Part shown: positions 54,600 to 63,405 of the stretch, one piece after another
Layout: each line of letters begins with the position of its first letter
How positions within the stretch are numbered: position 1 is the first letter of the stretch
Assembly (NCBI GenBank): GCA_963842505.1
Contig: CAWJGZ010000004.1
Span: 1,178,001-1,242,000, forward strand
DNA length: 64,000 nt
DNA from: PALSA-129 sp963842505
GTDB taxonomy: Bacteria; Acidobacteriota; Terriglobia; Bryobacterales; Bryobacteraceae
Reading direction: 5' to 3'
The notes under the pieces: model-generated
Told to the model about the DNA's origin: nothing
The model's input: only the letters and a program-made list of their open reading frames with translations
Databases searched by the model: none
Position numbers and translations under genes: made by a program

Positions 54600-55874
54600 T
54601 TACTGGTTCAACCACTTGGCCACGTCGTCGATCACGTCCTGGGCCACGTGTTGGCCGGGCTTGCGCTCGTCGGCTTCGGTGCTTGGGCCTTGCCCCGCCA
54701 CCAGCACGCGGTCGAGTGCCGGATAGCTTTTCAACGTGGCGCTCTTCTGTCCCGCGAGGCCGCTCTTCCACGCGTTGAAGTCTTTCGTTGTCGCCTCGAA
54801 GTCGCGCTCCCCCTGGAGGATCAGCATGGGAACGTTGACCAGCTTGGCCAGACCCGTCGGGCTGTAGCCCTGCAGATCAAGCAGGTATGGACCCGACATA
54901 CCCAGCAGCGGCGCCGTGTCGACATCCCCCTGCGACAGCTTCTTGATTTTCGCGGACTGCTCGATCAGAAGCTGCATTTGCGCCCCAGTCACTTTCCGGA
55001 AGGCAGCCTCGTCAAGCGCCACGTCTTCGAGCGGCCGCGCGTTGGCGTTCACGATCACCATACCCGCCAGTTTGCCATCAGCCTCCGCGATGCGCGGCGC
55101 TACGTAACCGCCCAGTCCGTAACCCAGCAGGAAGACGCGGCCGGGTTTCACTTCCGGCTGTGAGCGCAGCAGCGCCAGCGCCAGGCCGGCATCCTCCAAA
55201 GTCTCTTTCTCGACGGTGTAATCCTTGGCCTGAGAGGCCTGCGGATACTGTTTGGTCCGCTTCTCGTAACGCAGCACCACCACGCCGCGCGACGCCAGTC
55301 CTTCCGCCAAGTCGCGGAAGACTTTCACCGCCCCGATGGATTCGTCGCGATCGCCCGGTCCGCTGCTGTGTACCAGGACCACGCCCGGGAACGGTCCCTG
55401 TCCCACCGGCGCCGTAAGCGTGCCCGGTAGTTTCCATTGACCCTCGCCAACGGTCACTTCGCGCTCCTTAAACGAGTCCGGTTTGCTGTAGGGCGGATGT
55501 AGCCACGGTGGCACGGCGGGCGAATGCAGCATCACCGCGATCGCGCCCTCTTCGGTCACCGAGAACTGGAACGTGATGGTCTGGGTCGCGAACTTTACCT
55601 GGAATGCGACAATACTGGCGGTCCCGATCTTGCGCGTCATGGGTGAGCCGACGCTCTCGACGGCGCCCCACGATTGAATCTCGACGCCCATCTTGGCCAG
55701 GGCCGCTTCGGAGTAAGCCGCCTTGGCTTGGGGCGCCAACATCGCCGCCAATTCCGAGTATTTTTGCGCCAGCAGCCGGTCCAGGGCCGCCCGTGCAATA
55801 CCGCCGGCATCCGTGGGCGCGGTCTGCGCCATCAACACGCCGGCCGAAAGGAAGCACAGTACGCGTGAGAACAT
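54600..55874 (-). CDS. Alpha/beta-hydrolase-fold protein with degenerate active site
   Basis: About 424 residues: signal peptide (FSRVLCFLSAGVLMAQ), a DUF3887-like N-terminal part, then an alpha/beta-hydrolase domain. VLVHSSGPGDRDESIGAV and FLLGYGLGGYVAPRIAEADG locate the core. The nucleophile elbow reads GYGLGG where GHSLGG is usual, so Ser is replaced by Gly; the His region reads YPALDRVLVAGQGPS where relatives have NH. The acid Asp (GERDFE) is kept. This suggests a non-catalytic homologue. Start ATG 55874 was chosen because of the signal peptide; the longer frame to 55958 is less likely. Confidence 0.8.
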   Translation of the reverse strand: MFSRVLCFLSAGVLMAQTAPTDAGGIARAALDRLLAQKYSELAAMLAPQAKAAYSEAALAKMGVEIQSWGAVESVGSPMTRKIGTASIVAFQVKFATQTITFQFSVTEEGAIAVMLHSPAVPPWLHPPYSKPDSFKEREVTVGEGQWKLPGTLTAPVGQGPFPGVVLVHSSGPGDRDESIGAVKVFRDLAEGLASRGVVVLRYEKRTKQYPQASQAKDYTVEKETLEDAGLALALLRSQPEVKPGRVFLLGYGLGGYVAPRIAEADGKLAGMVIVNANARPLEDVALDEAAFRKVTGAQMQLLIEQSAKIKKLSQGDVDTAPLLGMSGPYLLDLQGYSPTGLAKLVNVPMLILQGERDFEATTKDFNAWKSGLAGQKSATLKSYPALDRVLVAGQGPSTEADERKPGQHVAQDVIDDVAKWLNQ

Positions 55875-55957
55875 GATGCTTCTATAGTAACTGGTCCAAC
55901 CAGGTCGGCAGCGACGGGGAGCGACGATAAAAACCGATTGTCCCACCCGGGTCCGCA

Positions 55958-57619
55958 CTACTCCTTATTCACGGTAACGAAGTATAGATCCGTCGCTACC
56001 GCAAACTCATCCTTCTTGAGCGGCGTTTTCATGGTCTTCCATTCAGTGGTGGGCTGAATCATCTGCCAGTTGTCTTTGGCGCCGACCCGGATGGGCATGG
56101 CGAAGGCCGCCTCGTCGGCTTTCCAGCGGTAAGAAACCGTTCCCCCTGCGTCGTCGAACTTCAGTTCCAAAACCGGCAGAGCCGTGTGGCGCAGATACTG
56201 GTCGAAAATGGGCGTCAGGTTCATTCCGGTTTTTTGGTTGAAGTAGGCCACCAAATCTTCGGTCATGATGTTCTGATACTTGAAGTGTTGGAAGACATCG
56301 TGGATCAGCGCAAACCAGCGCTTATCGTCGTTCACCACGCTGCGTAGTGTGTTGAGGAAGAGCGCGCCCTTAAAGTACATGTCCTGCGGCGGCCTGCTGT
56401 TGACGCCGCGTTGCGCAATGATGGGCTGCTGGTTGCGGACCTTCGTTTTGTAGGCGTTGGTGTACTTCAGGCCATCCTCTTTGCCCCACCTGTATTCCAC
56501 GTAGAGGCACTCCAGGTAAGTGGTCCAGCCTTCGTGAATCCACATGTCGGATACGTCGGCCGCGGAGACGGCGTTGCCGAACCATTCGTGGCCGCTTTCG
56601 TGGATGATGATGAAGTCGAACCGCGGGCTGATGCCGACGCCGGTCCAGTCGCGCTCCAGGTAGCCGTTGGCGAAATGGTTGCCGTAGGTGACGGCGGTCT
56701 GGTGCTCCATGCCGGAATACGGCACTTCGATCAGCTTGTAGCCGTCCTGCTTGAAGGGGTATTCACCGAAGTAGTGCTGGTAGGCTTCGAGCATACCCTT
56801 GGCTTGCGCGAACTGCGTCTTGGCTTTCTCCAGGTCTTCGGGCAGCGCGTAAAAATCGAGCGGCAGGTCGCCGAGCTTGTCGGCGAAGTGCTCGTATTTG
56901 CCGATGTTCACCGAAACATCGTAGTTGTTGATGGGGTAATGAATAGACCAGTCCCAGCGGGAGTAGCCGTCACCCAGGTCGGTCTTGCTCACGAATTTTC
57001 CGTTGGAGACATCCACCAGGTCGTTGGGGATGGAGACGCTGAGTTGCATGTTCTCCACCTCGTCGTGCCACTGGTCCTTATTGGGCCACCAGACGCTGGC
57101 GCCAATGTCCTCGCAGGCGCTGTAGATCCACGGCCGGCCGGCTGGGTCCTTGCCAAAGGTGAAGCCGCCAAACCGGGCGGTCTGCGGCGGCGTCCCGGAA
57201 TAGTAGAAGTCAATTGAATAGGTGCGGCCGGTCTTGAGAGTCTCGGGAAAGTCCACGAAAACGGCGCCCAGTTCGCGTTCGTACTTGAGCGCGGTCGATC
57301 CCATCAGGATTTTGTCGACGTTCAGGTTGGCGAAGAGATCAATCTGGATGCGCGTATCGTCCTGGAGCATTTTGAAGCGGATGGTGTTCTTCCCGGCGAT
57401 GACCTTCTTTTCCGGGTCGATGCGCACGTCAAGATGGTAAAAGAGTAGATCGTTGTTGGCGCGATACCGGCCGTACTCGCCGCGCAGAATATCGGCCCGC
57501 GTGGGCACGGCGCGTGGCGGCGGCGTTTGCTGGGGCGTCTGGGCGGAAATCAGGGCCGCGGAACAGAGCAGTATAGGTAGAGCGGCGCACAGGCGCCGGC
57601 GGTAAATGAGTTGAAGCAC
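55958..57619 (-). CDS. Secreted M1-family aminopeptidase
   Basis: 553 residues. A signal peptide (about residues 1-26) precedes an N-terminal beta saddle and the catalytic domain: GMEH exopeptidase motif (GAMEN equivalent), zinc site HESGHEWFGN with the third Glu in IHEGWTTYLE. Compared with aminopeptidase N it lacks the long helical C-terminal domain, giving the short M1 form common in acidobacteria and Bacteroidetes. Probably cleaves N-terminal residues from peptides in the periplasm. Its stop lies 84 bases upstream of the ATG of the degenerate hydrolase gene, in the same direction. Confidence 0.92.
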   Translation of the reverse strand: MLQLIYRRRLCAALPILLCSAALISAQTPQQTPPPRAVPTRADILRGEYGRYRANNDLLFYHLDVRIDPEKKVIAGKNTIRFKMLQDDTRIQIDLFANLNVDKILMGSTALKYERELGAVFVDFPETLKTGRTYSIDFYYSGTPPQTARFGGFTFGKDPAGRPWIYSACEDIGASVWWPNKDQWHDEVENMQLSVSIPNDLVDVSNGKFVSKTDLGDGYSRWDWSIHYPINNYDVSVNIGKYEHFADKLGDLPLDFYALPEDLEKAKTQFAQAKGMLEAYQHYFGEYPFKQDGYKLIEVPYSGMEHQTAVTYGNHFANGYLERDWTGVGISPRFDFIIIHESGHEWFGNAVSAADVSDMWIHEGWTTYLECLYVEYRWGKEDGLKYTNAYKTKVRNQQPIIAQRGVNSRPPQDMYFKGALFLNTLRSVVNDDKRWFALIHDVFQHFKYQNIMTEDLVAYFNQKTGMNLTPIFDQYLRHTALPVLELKFDDAGGTVSYRWKADEAAFAMPIRVGAKDNWQMIQPTTEWKTMKTPLKKDEFAVATDLYFVTVNKE

Positions 57620-57665
57620 GATATTACGTTAGCGCGAATCAGACTGCCGGTTCCATTTGGGCCAG

Positions 57666-58448
57666 TCAGCGGAGCCGCGCGAGCGTGTTTCGCATAGCAT
57701 CGAGATATTGGTCGTTGCCGGCGGTGAATTCGCCGGCCTTGGCAATGACGCGATCGTGGAGCGCGAAGAACAGTTTCACGATTTCGGGATCGCGCCAGCC
57801 ACGTTCGGTTTCCTCCTGCATGATACGAAGAGCTTTGTGGGGCGAAAAGGCCGGCTTGTACGGTCGGGGATTCGTGAGGGCGTCGTAGATGTCGACGGTT
57901 TGCAGCACGCGGGCCAGCAGCGGGATCTCTTCGCCGCTCAGCCCATCGGGATAGCCGCTGCCATCCCACCGTTCATGATGGTGCCGGATGAGCGGCAGAA
58001 CGGCGCTGAGCGATTTCAAATGGCGGCAGATTTCCGCGCCGCGCTCCGGATGGCTGCGCATCACAACCCATTCGAGCGCCGTCAGCTTGCCTGGCTTGAA
58101 AAGAATCGAATCGGGGATTCCCACTTTGCCTATGTCGTGCAGGTAGCCGCCGCGGTAGAGCGCCAGAAGATCCGCGCGATCGAGCCCCATGGCCGTCCCC
58201 ATCGCTACGCTCATGAAGGCCAACCTCCCGCAGTGGCCCGCGGTGTGCTTGTCGCGTTGTTCCACCATTTGGCCCATGGCGAACAGGATGGCCTCGGTAT
58301 CGCTGACGGCGGGTCCCTCTTCGCAGACCGCACCGAGTTCCGCAAGAGTAGCGTGGGCAGGTTGCCGGTGGCTATGCCAGCGGGCGCGAGCACCATCCGC
58401 GGCGGGAACACCGGAGACGCCGGCTTCAATTTCCATGTTCACATTCAT
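57666..58448 (-). CDS. HD-GYP domain protein (c-di-GMP phosphodiesterase type)
   Basis: 260 residues. HD metal site in YLHDIGKVGIPD and the GYP part in HHERWDGSGYPDGLSGEEIPL, with further ligand His in RSHPERGAE and RHHHERW. Such proteins hydrolyse cyclic di-GMP to GMP; no receiver or sensory domain is attached, only about 60 N-terminal residues of low complexity. An in-frame ATG at 58436 is also possible. The matching diguanylate cyclase is not in the window. A regulatory link to the Flp pilin is conceivable but not shown. Confidence 0.9.
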   Translation of the reverse strand: MNVNMEIEAGVSGVPAADGARARWHSHRQPAHATLAELGAVCEEGPAVSDTEAILFAMGQMVEQRDKHTAGHCGRLAFMSVAMGTAMGLDRADLLALYRGGYLHDIGKVGIPDSILFKPGKLTALEWVVMRSHPERGAEICRHLKSLSAVLPLIRHHHERWDGSGYPDGLSGEEIPLLARVLQTVDIYDALTNPRPYKPAFSPHKALRIMQEETERGWRDPEIVKLFFALHDRVIAKAGEFTAGNDQYLDAMRNTLARLR

Positions 58449-58518
58449 GACGCTACTTGCCTATATCGGCTAAAACGCCAGAAGGACTAGGGCGCCAGGA
58501 AAAATAGAGAAGAACATT

Positions 58519-58710
58519 TCAGTTTCTGACGACCGTGACAGCCCGCCAGGAGGAGTTGTTGGCCGCATCATAGGCGCGGACCGTGACAACGTTGGTGCCG
58601 ATTAGCAGCGGCACCACGGCCGACCAACTGGTGGTGCCGGTGGCCGCGCCGGCATCTCCGTTCGAGGTGGACCAGGTGACGCTGGTGACCGCGACATTGT
58701 CGCTAGCCAA
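58519..58710 (-). pseudogene. Ig-like C-terminal domain of the matrixin-like protein, shifted frame
   Basis: The frame reads LASDNVAVTSVTWSTSNGDAG through WRAVTVVRN, an Ig-like repeat of a kind common behind metzincins. Reading upstream in this frame (SSSSITCSG) fits directly after TIIS of the main gene. A 1-base insertion at about 58736 separates the two. It therefore probably belongs to the protease gene, which would otherwise end early in KQWFG-like text. Confidence 0.6.
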
Positions 58711-60103
58711 ACCACTGCAGGTAATGCTGCTCGACGAGAACCGATATGATGGTGGAAGCCGGCGACAGAATGGTCAGGCCGGGTGGCGTGGTATCGGTGG
58801 TCTTGGTGCCGCTGCCACCCGTTCCGGTTCCTGCTCCGCTGCCAGTTCCAGTGCCGCTGCCAGTTCCCGTCCCGGTCCCGCTGCCGGTTCCCGTGCCGCT
58901 TCCGGTCCCGGTGCTCGTCCCAGAGCCGTTTCCCGTTCCGCTGGCGGTGCCCGATGGCGGGATAACCGAGCCAGGGGTAGTCCCGTAAACGGCCTGGATG
59001 GCGGCGATATCTCCGGGGGCAAGCCCCGTGGCGAAGCTGTAATAGGGGTACATGACGTCGCCGGGCTGATCGGAGTGGCCCAGGCCGAGCGCGTGGCCCG
59101 TTTCGTGCAACGCCACCGTAAAGAGATCCACCGAGCTGCCGATGTGCCAGCTTTCAGCGTCATTGAAGTGCATGTCGCCGGCGATCGTCTCTGGGTTTGG
59201 AGGAGCGGGGAAGAACGTGTGGGCCAGAACGCTGGTGTCGTCGAACGGGTAGGCGTCGCCGTGGGCGCCGCTGGCGAACAGGATATCGATACTGCGGGTG
59301 GCCTCCGTGACCGCCGCGGGGGTGAAGGTGACATTGGTGTAGCGGGCCCATGTGGCAAAAGCGCGGGTGATTTCGCTCTCAACCTGACTCGAATCCAGCT
59401 TTTCGGTGAGCTGATCGAAGAAGTATCCGAGCGTGATGCCGCCACCCGAAGCGGAATTCCAGGTGGCCACCGGTTGCGCATACTCCGCCACCGGACCGGC
59501 TTCGGTCAGCGGGCCTGAACAGCCCAGCATGGCAGCGCCGGACTGAAGACCGGCGGCGGCCGGCAGAATGTAAGCCACATCGTCGGAAGCGGCCAGGTTG
59601 GCGATCCCGCTGACCGCACCGGCGACCAGCAGTTGCGCGGGCAGCAGATTGGAGTTTTCGATGACTGTAAACCCTTGATTCTCAAGAAATTTCCAGTCAT
59701 TTGCTAGGTTCGAATCAGGTTGAAAAACCACCAGGTAAGCCCCGGCGGATTGGGTGGCTAGAACGGGGCTGATTTTTGCCTGGGGATCGAGCGGTCCGCT
59801 CCAGCTAACGTCCAGACCCACCAGATTCAAGGGAGCGGGACCGGACACCATCAGCGTGTTGTCGGGAACGTAAGCCAGGACCCGAATGCGGCGTCTGGCG
59901 AGTGTGGCGCGGACCTCGGCGTCCGGGTAGGAGTTAAACAACACGAGAAAATGGAGGACCGCCCCAGGAGCCGTCTCCCGGCGCACCGCGCTTTCAGCCG
60001 GCGCGGGACTGATGTTGCCTGTTTTCAGTCGAATGACACCCTGTGAGTAGGCCGTTTGTGCCAGCAGGATCGACACCAGGCCAGCGGTCCAGAATACTCT
60101 CAT
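58703..60103 (-). CDS. Secreted matrixin-like metalloprotease with frameshifted C-terminal domain
   Basis: About 466 residues. Signal peptide (RVFWTAGLVSILLAQTAYSQ), propeptide-like region, then a metzincin catalytic domain: HETGHALGLGHS is the complete HExxHxxGxxH zinc site, with a Met-turn in GDVMYPY. A low-complexity linker of Gly, Ser and Thr (about 58790-58960) follows. The reading frame then ends at TAG 58703, but the C-terminal Ig-like domain continues in another frame. ATG 60103 is preferred to 60130. Predicted extracellular zinc endopeptidase. Confidence 0.82.
   Translation of the reverse strand: MRVFWTAGLVSILLAQTAYSQGVIRLKTGNISPAPAESAVRRETAPGAVLHFLVLFNSYPDAEVRATLARRRIRVLAYVPDNTLMVSGPAPLNLVGLDVSWSGPLDPQAKISPVLATQSAGAYLVVFQPDSNLANDWKFLENQGFTVIENSNLLPAQLLVAGAVSGIANLAASDDVAYILPAAAGLQSGAAMLGCSGPLTEAGPVAEYAQPVATWNSASGGGITLGYFFDQLTEKLDSSQVESEITRAFATWARYTNVTFTPAAVTEATRSIDILFASGAHGDAYPFDDTSVLAHTFFPAPPNPETIAGDMHFNDAESWHIGSSVDLFTVALHETGHALGLGHSDQPGDVMYPYYSFATGLAPGDIAAIQAVYGTTPGSVIPPSGTASGTGNGSGTSTGTGSGTGTGSGTGTGTGSGTGTGSGAGTGTGGSGTKTTDTTPPGLTILSPASTIISVLVEQHYLQWFG
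58790..58960 (-). repeat. Coding low-complexity Gly/Thr/Ser repeat
   Basis: Short imperfect repeats of six to twelve bases encode alternating Gly, Ser and Thr in the protease linker. Such repeats vary in number between strains and are prone to slippage, which may relate to the nearby frameshift. Confidence 0.6.
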
Positions 60104-60192
60104 TATGTTGTGGTCTCTGCTGATTCTCATCGCACAAGTTGAGATTTATTCCGGCCTGGAGACACAAATTAGGGTATTTAGGGTATTAAGGA

Positions 60193-62931
60193 ATGAAAAT
60201 TACTTATTACGGCGCGCTGCTCTTGGTATGGGCCTGTACAGGCGGCGCCGCCGGAGCCTTCCAGCGCGCCACGTACCAGATGGCAACCGTGGCTGGCAGC
60301 GGCCAACTCGGCGATGGCGGCCCCGCTACAGCCGCGCAAATGGGCGCCATACAAGGCGTCGCGGTGGACCGCCTCGGCAACGTGTATCTCTCCGACTCGG
60401 ACCACCACTCGGTCCGCAAGATCGACACCAAGGGAGTGATCACCACCATCGCCGGCACCGGCTACGCCGGATTCAGCGGAGACGGTGGCCCGGCCACCGC
60501 GGCCCAATTGGACACCCCATACGGCGTAGCCGTGGACCTTTCCGGTGCGGTCTACGTGGCCGACTACCTCAACAACCGCGTGCGCCGCATCGGGCCGGAT
60601 GGCGTGATCACGACCTTCGCAGGTTGCGGCGGCAACGCGTCCTCGGGAGACGGCGGACTGGCCACCGCGGCGCAACTGCTCGCACCCCGCAACGTGGCGC
60701 TGGACGCGGCCGGCAATCTGTACATCTCCGAGTTCGGCGCCAACCGCGTGCGTAAAGTGACCCCGGACGGCAAAATCCAGACGGCTGCGGGAACCGGCAT
60801 CGCAGGCAACGGCGGTGACGGCCTGCCAGCGGTGGATGCCCAACTCAACCAGCCGGCCGGATTGGCGGTGGACCGCACCGGCGCGCTGTACATTGCCGAT
60901 TCCCGCAACAACCTGGTGCGCAAGGTCTTGCCAGGGGGCATCATGTCCACCGTGCTGGGCAACACGCAGAGCACCACTTTGTATACGCCGGTGGCCGTGG
61001 CAGTGGATCTGAACCAGAACCTTTTCGTGGCGGACTACACCACCACGGTGCACGAATACTCCGCCGCGGATGCGTGGTCGATCTTCGCGGGTACTGGAGA
61101 TTCGGGGTTCTATGGCGATGGCGGCCCGGCCAACCAAGCCACCCTGCTCGCGATCCGCGATCTGGCAGTAGACCTGGCCGGCAACCTGTACCTCGCCGAC
61201 GGACCGCGCATCAGGGAGGTCGCAAACGGCACGATCCAGACCATCGCTGGAGACGATTACCTGCACGCCATTGGAGACGGCTCGAACGCTACCGCCGCCG
61301 AACTGTTCAACCCGTCGGCGGTCTGGCTGGATCCCGCCGGAAACCTGCTGATCGCCGACACAGGCACCGACCGCGTGCGCAAAGTGAGTTCTTCGGGCAT
61401 AATCACCACCCTGGCGGGAACCGGAGTGGCAGCGCCGGCCCCGGAAGGAGCCGTCGCCGCCACCGCCACGTTGTTTAGCCCGGTGGGCGTCGTGGAAGAC
61501 CAGGCTGGAGATGTGCTGATCCTCGAATCGGACCGCATCCAACAGGTGGGAGCCGATGGACGAATCCACACCGTCATGGGAACCGGCTCCCACGTACAGA
61601 CCATCGATGGCCTGCTGGCCACTCAGACGGCCCTGGTCTCACCGCACGGCTTGTGTACTGACCGGGCGGGCACGGTGTACGTTGCGGACGCTCATCGCAT
61701 CCTGAAGTGGCCGGGTGGCGGGGTGGTCACCACAATCGCCGGTAACGGCCTTCCCGGATCGGCGGGGGACGGCGGACAAGCCATTTTGGCGCAACTCTGG
61801 TGGCCGCACGCCTGCGCCGTGGACAGCTTCGGAAACCTGTACATCGCCGATACGTACAACCATCGCATCCGCAAAGTGGACGCCGGCGGAGTGATCTCGA
61901 CAGTGGCTGGGACCGGAACGGCGGGATACAGCGGGGATGAGGGCGCGGCGACATCCGCGAATCTGAACCAGCCGGCCGGCGTAGCGGTCGATGACAACGG
62001 CGACATCTTCATTTCGGACACGGCCAACAACCGCATCCGCCAGGTGACCTCCGACGGCCTCATCCACACCATCGCTGGGACAGGATCGGCCTCCTACGGC
62101 GGCGATGGCGGTGCGGCGCTGCATGCCCAGATTTATGGACCGGCAGGCATTCTGCTGGATGGCTCGGGAGATCTGTATTTCGCCGACACCAATAACAACC
62201 GCGTCCGCACGATGGTTCCCAACGGTGTGATCTCGCCGCCGCCGGTGGTGGTCTTGCCGCCGCTGGCCGTCGTTAACGCCGCCAGCCTGATTGCCGGACC
62301 GGTGGCGCCGGGCGAACTGGTGACCATTACCGGTGCGGGACTCGGGCCCCAGGCGGGCGTGGGCGGAACCTACGATTCGTCCGGCCTGCTGGCCAACCAA
62401 CTGGCCGGCACGGAAGTGCGCTTCGATGGCTTGCCCGCGCCCCTGCTCTACGCCCAGGCCAGCCAGATCAACGCTCAGGTGCCATATACCGTATCCGGCA
62501 ACGCCACAACCCACATGGAGGTCTTCTACCAGGCGAAATCGGTCGGGACGCTGGACCTGACCGTGACGGCCAATGCCCCAGCAGTATTTTCGACCATTGT
62601 GCAACAGGACGGAACGTACAACTCCGCGACCAATCCGGCGCCCCACGGCACGTATCTGACGTTTTACGCCACGGGAGATGGAATCGAATACGGCCCGGAT
62701 CTGGCGGGGTTGCCGGCGGCCGTGCCATACCCGTTTCCGGTGCTGCCGGTGACCGTCACGTTGGCGGGAATGGCCGCGCAAGTGACCTATGCCGGAAGCG
62801 CTCCGGGGCTGGTGGGGATCCTGCAGGTCAATGCCCTGGTGCCGGGAAGTTTCGTGCCCTCGGGAGCGGTGCCCTTGATACTGATGGTCGGCACGGTGCC
62901 GGCGCCGGCGGTAACCGTTTGGGTGCAATAG
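60193..62931 (+). CDS. Secreted NHL-repeat protein with Solibacter-type C-terminal domain
   Basis: 912 residues. Signal peptide (KITYYGALLLVWACTGGAAG), then about ten NHL repeats (residues about 30-680) each with a pattern of GNLYIADxxNNRVRKV and a DGxITTIAGTG followed by GDGGPA. A Pro/Val-rich linker (PPPVVVLPPL) leads to a C-terminal domain of about 210 residues that opens VVNAASLIAGPVAPGELVTITGAG, the family of C-terminal domains named after Solibacter (TIGR03437-like). The beta-propeller probably serves binding or adhesion outside the cell. A duplicated AGGGTATT sequence lies just before the ATG. Large surface protein typical of this lineage. Confidence 0.9.
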   Translation: MKITYYGALLLVWACTGGAAGAFQRATYQMATVAGSGQLGDGGPATAAQMGAIQGVAVDRLGNVYLSDSDHHSVRKIDTKGVITTIAGTGYAGFSGDGGPATAAQLDTPYGVAVDLSGAVYVADYLNNRVRRIGPDGVITTFAGCGGNASSGDGGLATAAQLLAPRNVALDAAGNLYISEFGANRVRKVTPDGKIQTAAGTGIAGNGGDGLPAVDAQLNQPAGLAVDRTGALYIADSRNNLVRKVLPGGIMSTVLGNTQSTTLYTPVAVAVDLNQNLFVADYTTTVHEYSAADAWSIFAGTGDSGFYGDGGPANQATLLAIRDLAVDLAGNLYLADGPRIREVANGTIQTIAGDDYLHAIGDGSNATAAELFNPSAVWLDPAGNLLIADTGTDRVRKVSSSGIITTLAGTGVAAPAPEGAVAATATLFSPVGVVEDQAGDVLILESDRIQQVGADGRIHTVMGTGSHVQTIDGLLATQTALVSPHGLCTDRAGTVYVADAHRILKWPGGGVVTTIAGNGLPGSAGDGGQAILAQLWWPHACAVDSFGNLYIADTYNHRIRKVDAGGVISTVAGTGTAGYSGDEGAATSANLNQPAGVAVDDNGDIFISDTANNRIRQVTSDGLIHTIAGTGSASYGGDGGAALHAQIYGPAGILLDGSGDLYFADTNNNRVRTMVPNGVISPPPVVVLPPLAVVNAASLIAGPVAPGELVTITGAGLGPQAGVGGTYDSSGLLANQLAGTEVRFDGLPAPLLYAQASQINAQVPYTVSGNATTHMEVFYQAKSVGTLDLTVTANAPAVFSTIVQQDGTYNSATNPAPHGTYLTFYATGDGIEYGPDLAGLPAAVPYPFPVLPVTVTLAGMAAQVTYAGSAPGLVGILQVNALVPGSFVPSGAVPLILMVGTVPAPAVTVWVQ

Positions 62932-63009
62932 GCATCAATTAGACGGACTATCGCCTTCCCGGGTAGTGGCTCAGTTTGGTTTGCATGTCGATGAACAGAC
63001 GATGAACAA

Positions 63010-63234
63010 ATGAGCGCCATACTTGATAAAGCCAAGGCTGTTACGCCGAATCATCCGAAGTCAGGGGCCCTTGACGCAGAGTGTGCGATTGCATGGTTGG
63101 TCGGTGAGATCTCCATCAGTCAACTGAGTGCCGCATTGAACAAGCGCACTGGTAATTGTTACCGCTGGCTCGCTCAATCGCTGCGGGAAGGCTACCGGCG
63201 GAAGATGTTGGAAGTTAATGAACACGACGGCTGA
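63010..63234 (+). CDS. Small hypothetical protein
   Basis: 74 residues. The second half (ISQLSAALNKRTGNCYRWLAQ and LREGYRRKML) could form a helix-turn-helix-like pair, but no family is recognised. No ribosome site is visible; GATGAACA appears twice just upstream. The gap to thiD (63235-63405) shows nothing recognisable. Confidence 0.4.
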   Translation: MSAILDKAKAVTPNHPKSGALDAECAIAWLVGEISISQLSAALNKRTGNCYRWLAQSLREGYRRKMLEVNEHDG

Positions 63235-63405
63235 ATGACTTACCGCACAGAGACTCACATTCTACTGGAATTGTCAACAGAGGTTGAGGCTGCGTCGGAG
63301 ATTCGGCAGCGCGGCAGTTTAAGCTGACCCACTGCCCAATCTGGCTGCCGCTGGACAGCCGGCAAGAGCCGATCATCCGTCCGCGGCTGTTATCCTGAGG
63401 GCTGT

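Noticed and set aside
58790..58960. CRISPR-like or satellite array
   Set aside because: The repeats are six to twelve bases, without spacers, and encode a Gly/Thr/Ser linker inside the protease gene.
63235..63405. TPP riboswitch before thiD
   Set aside because: The conserved CTGAGA-type and ACCTGATC-type elements are absent.
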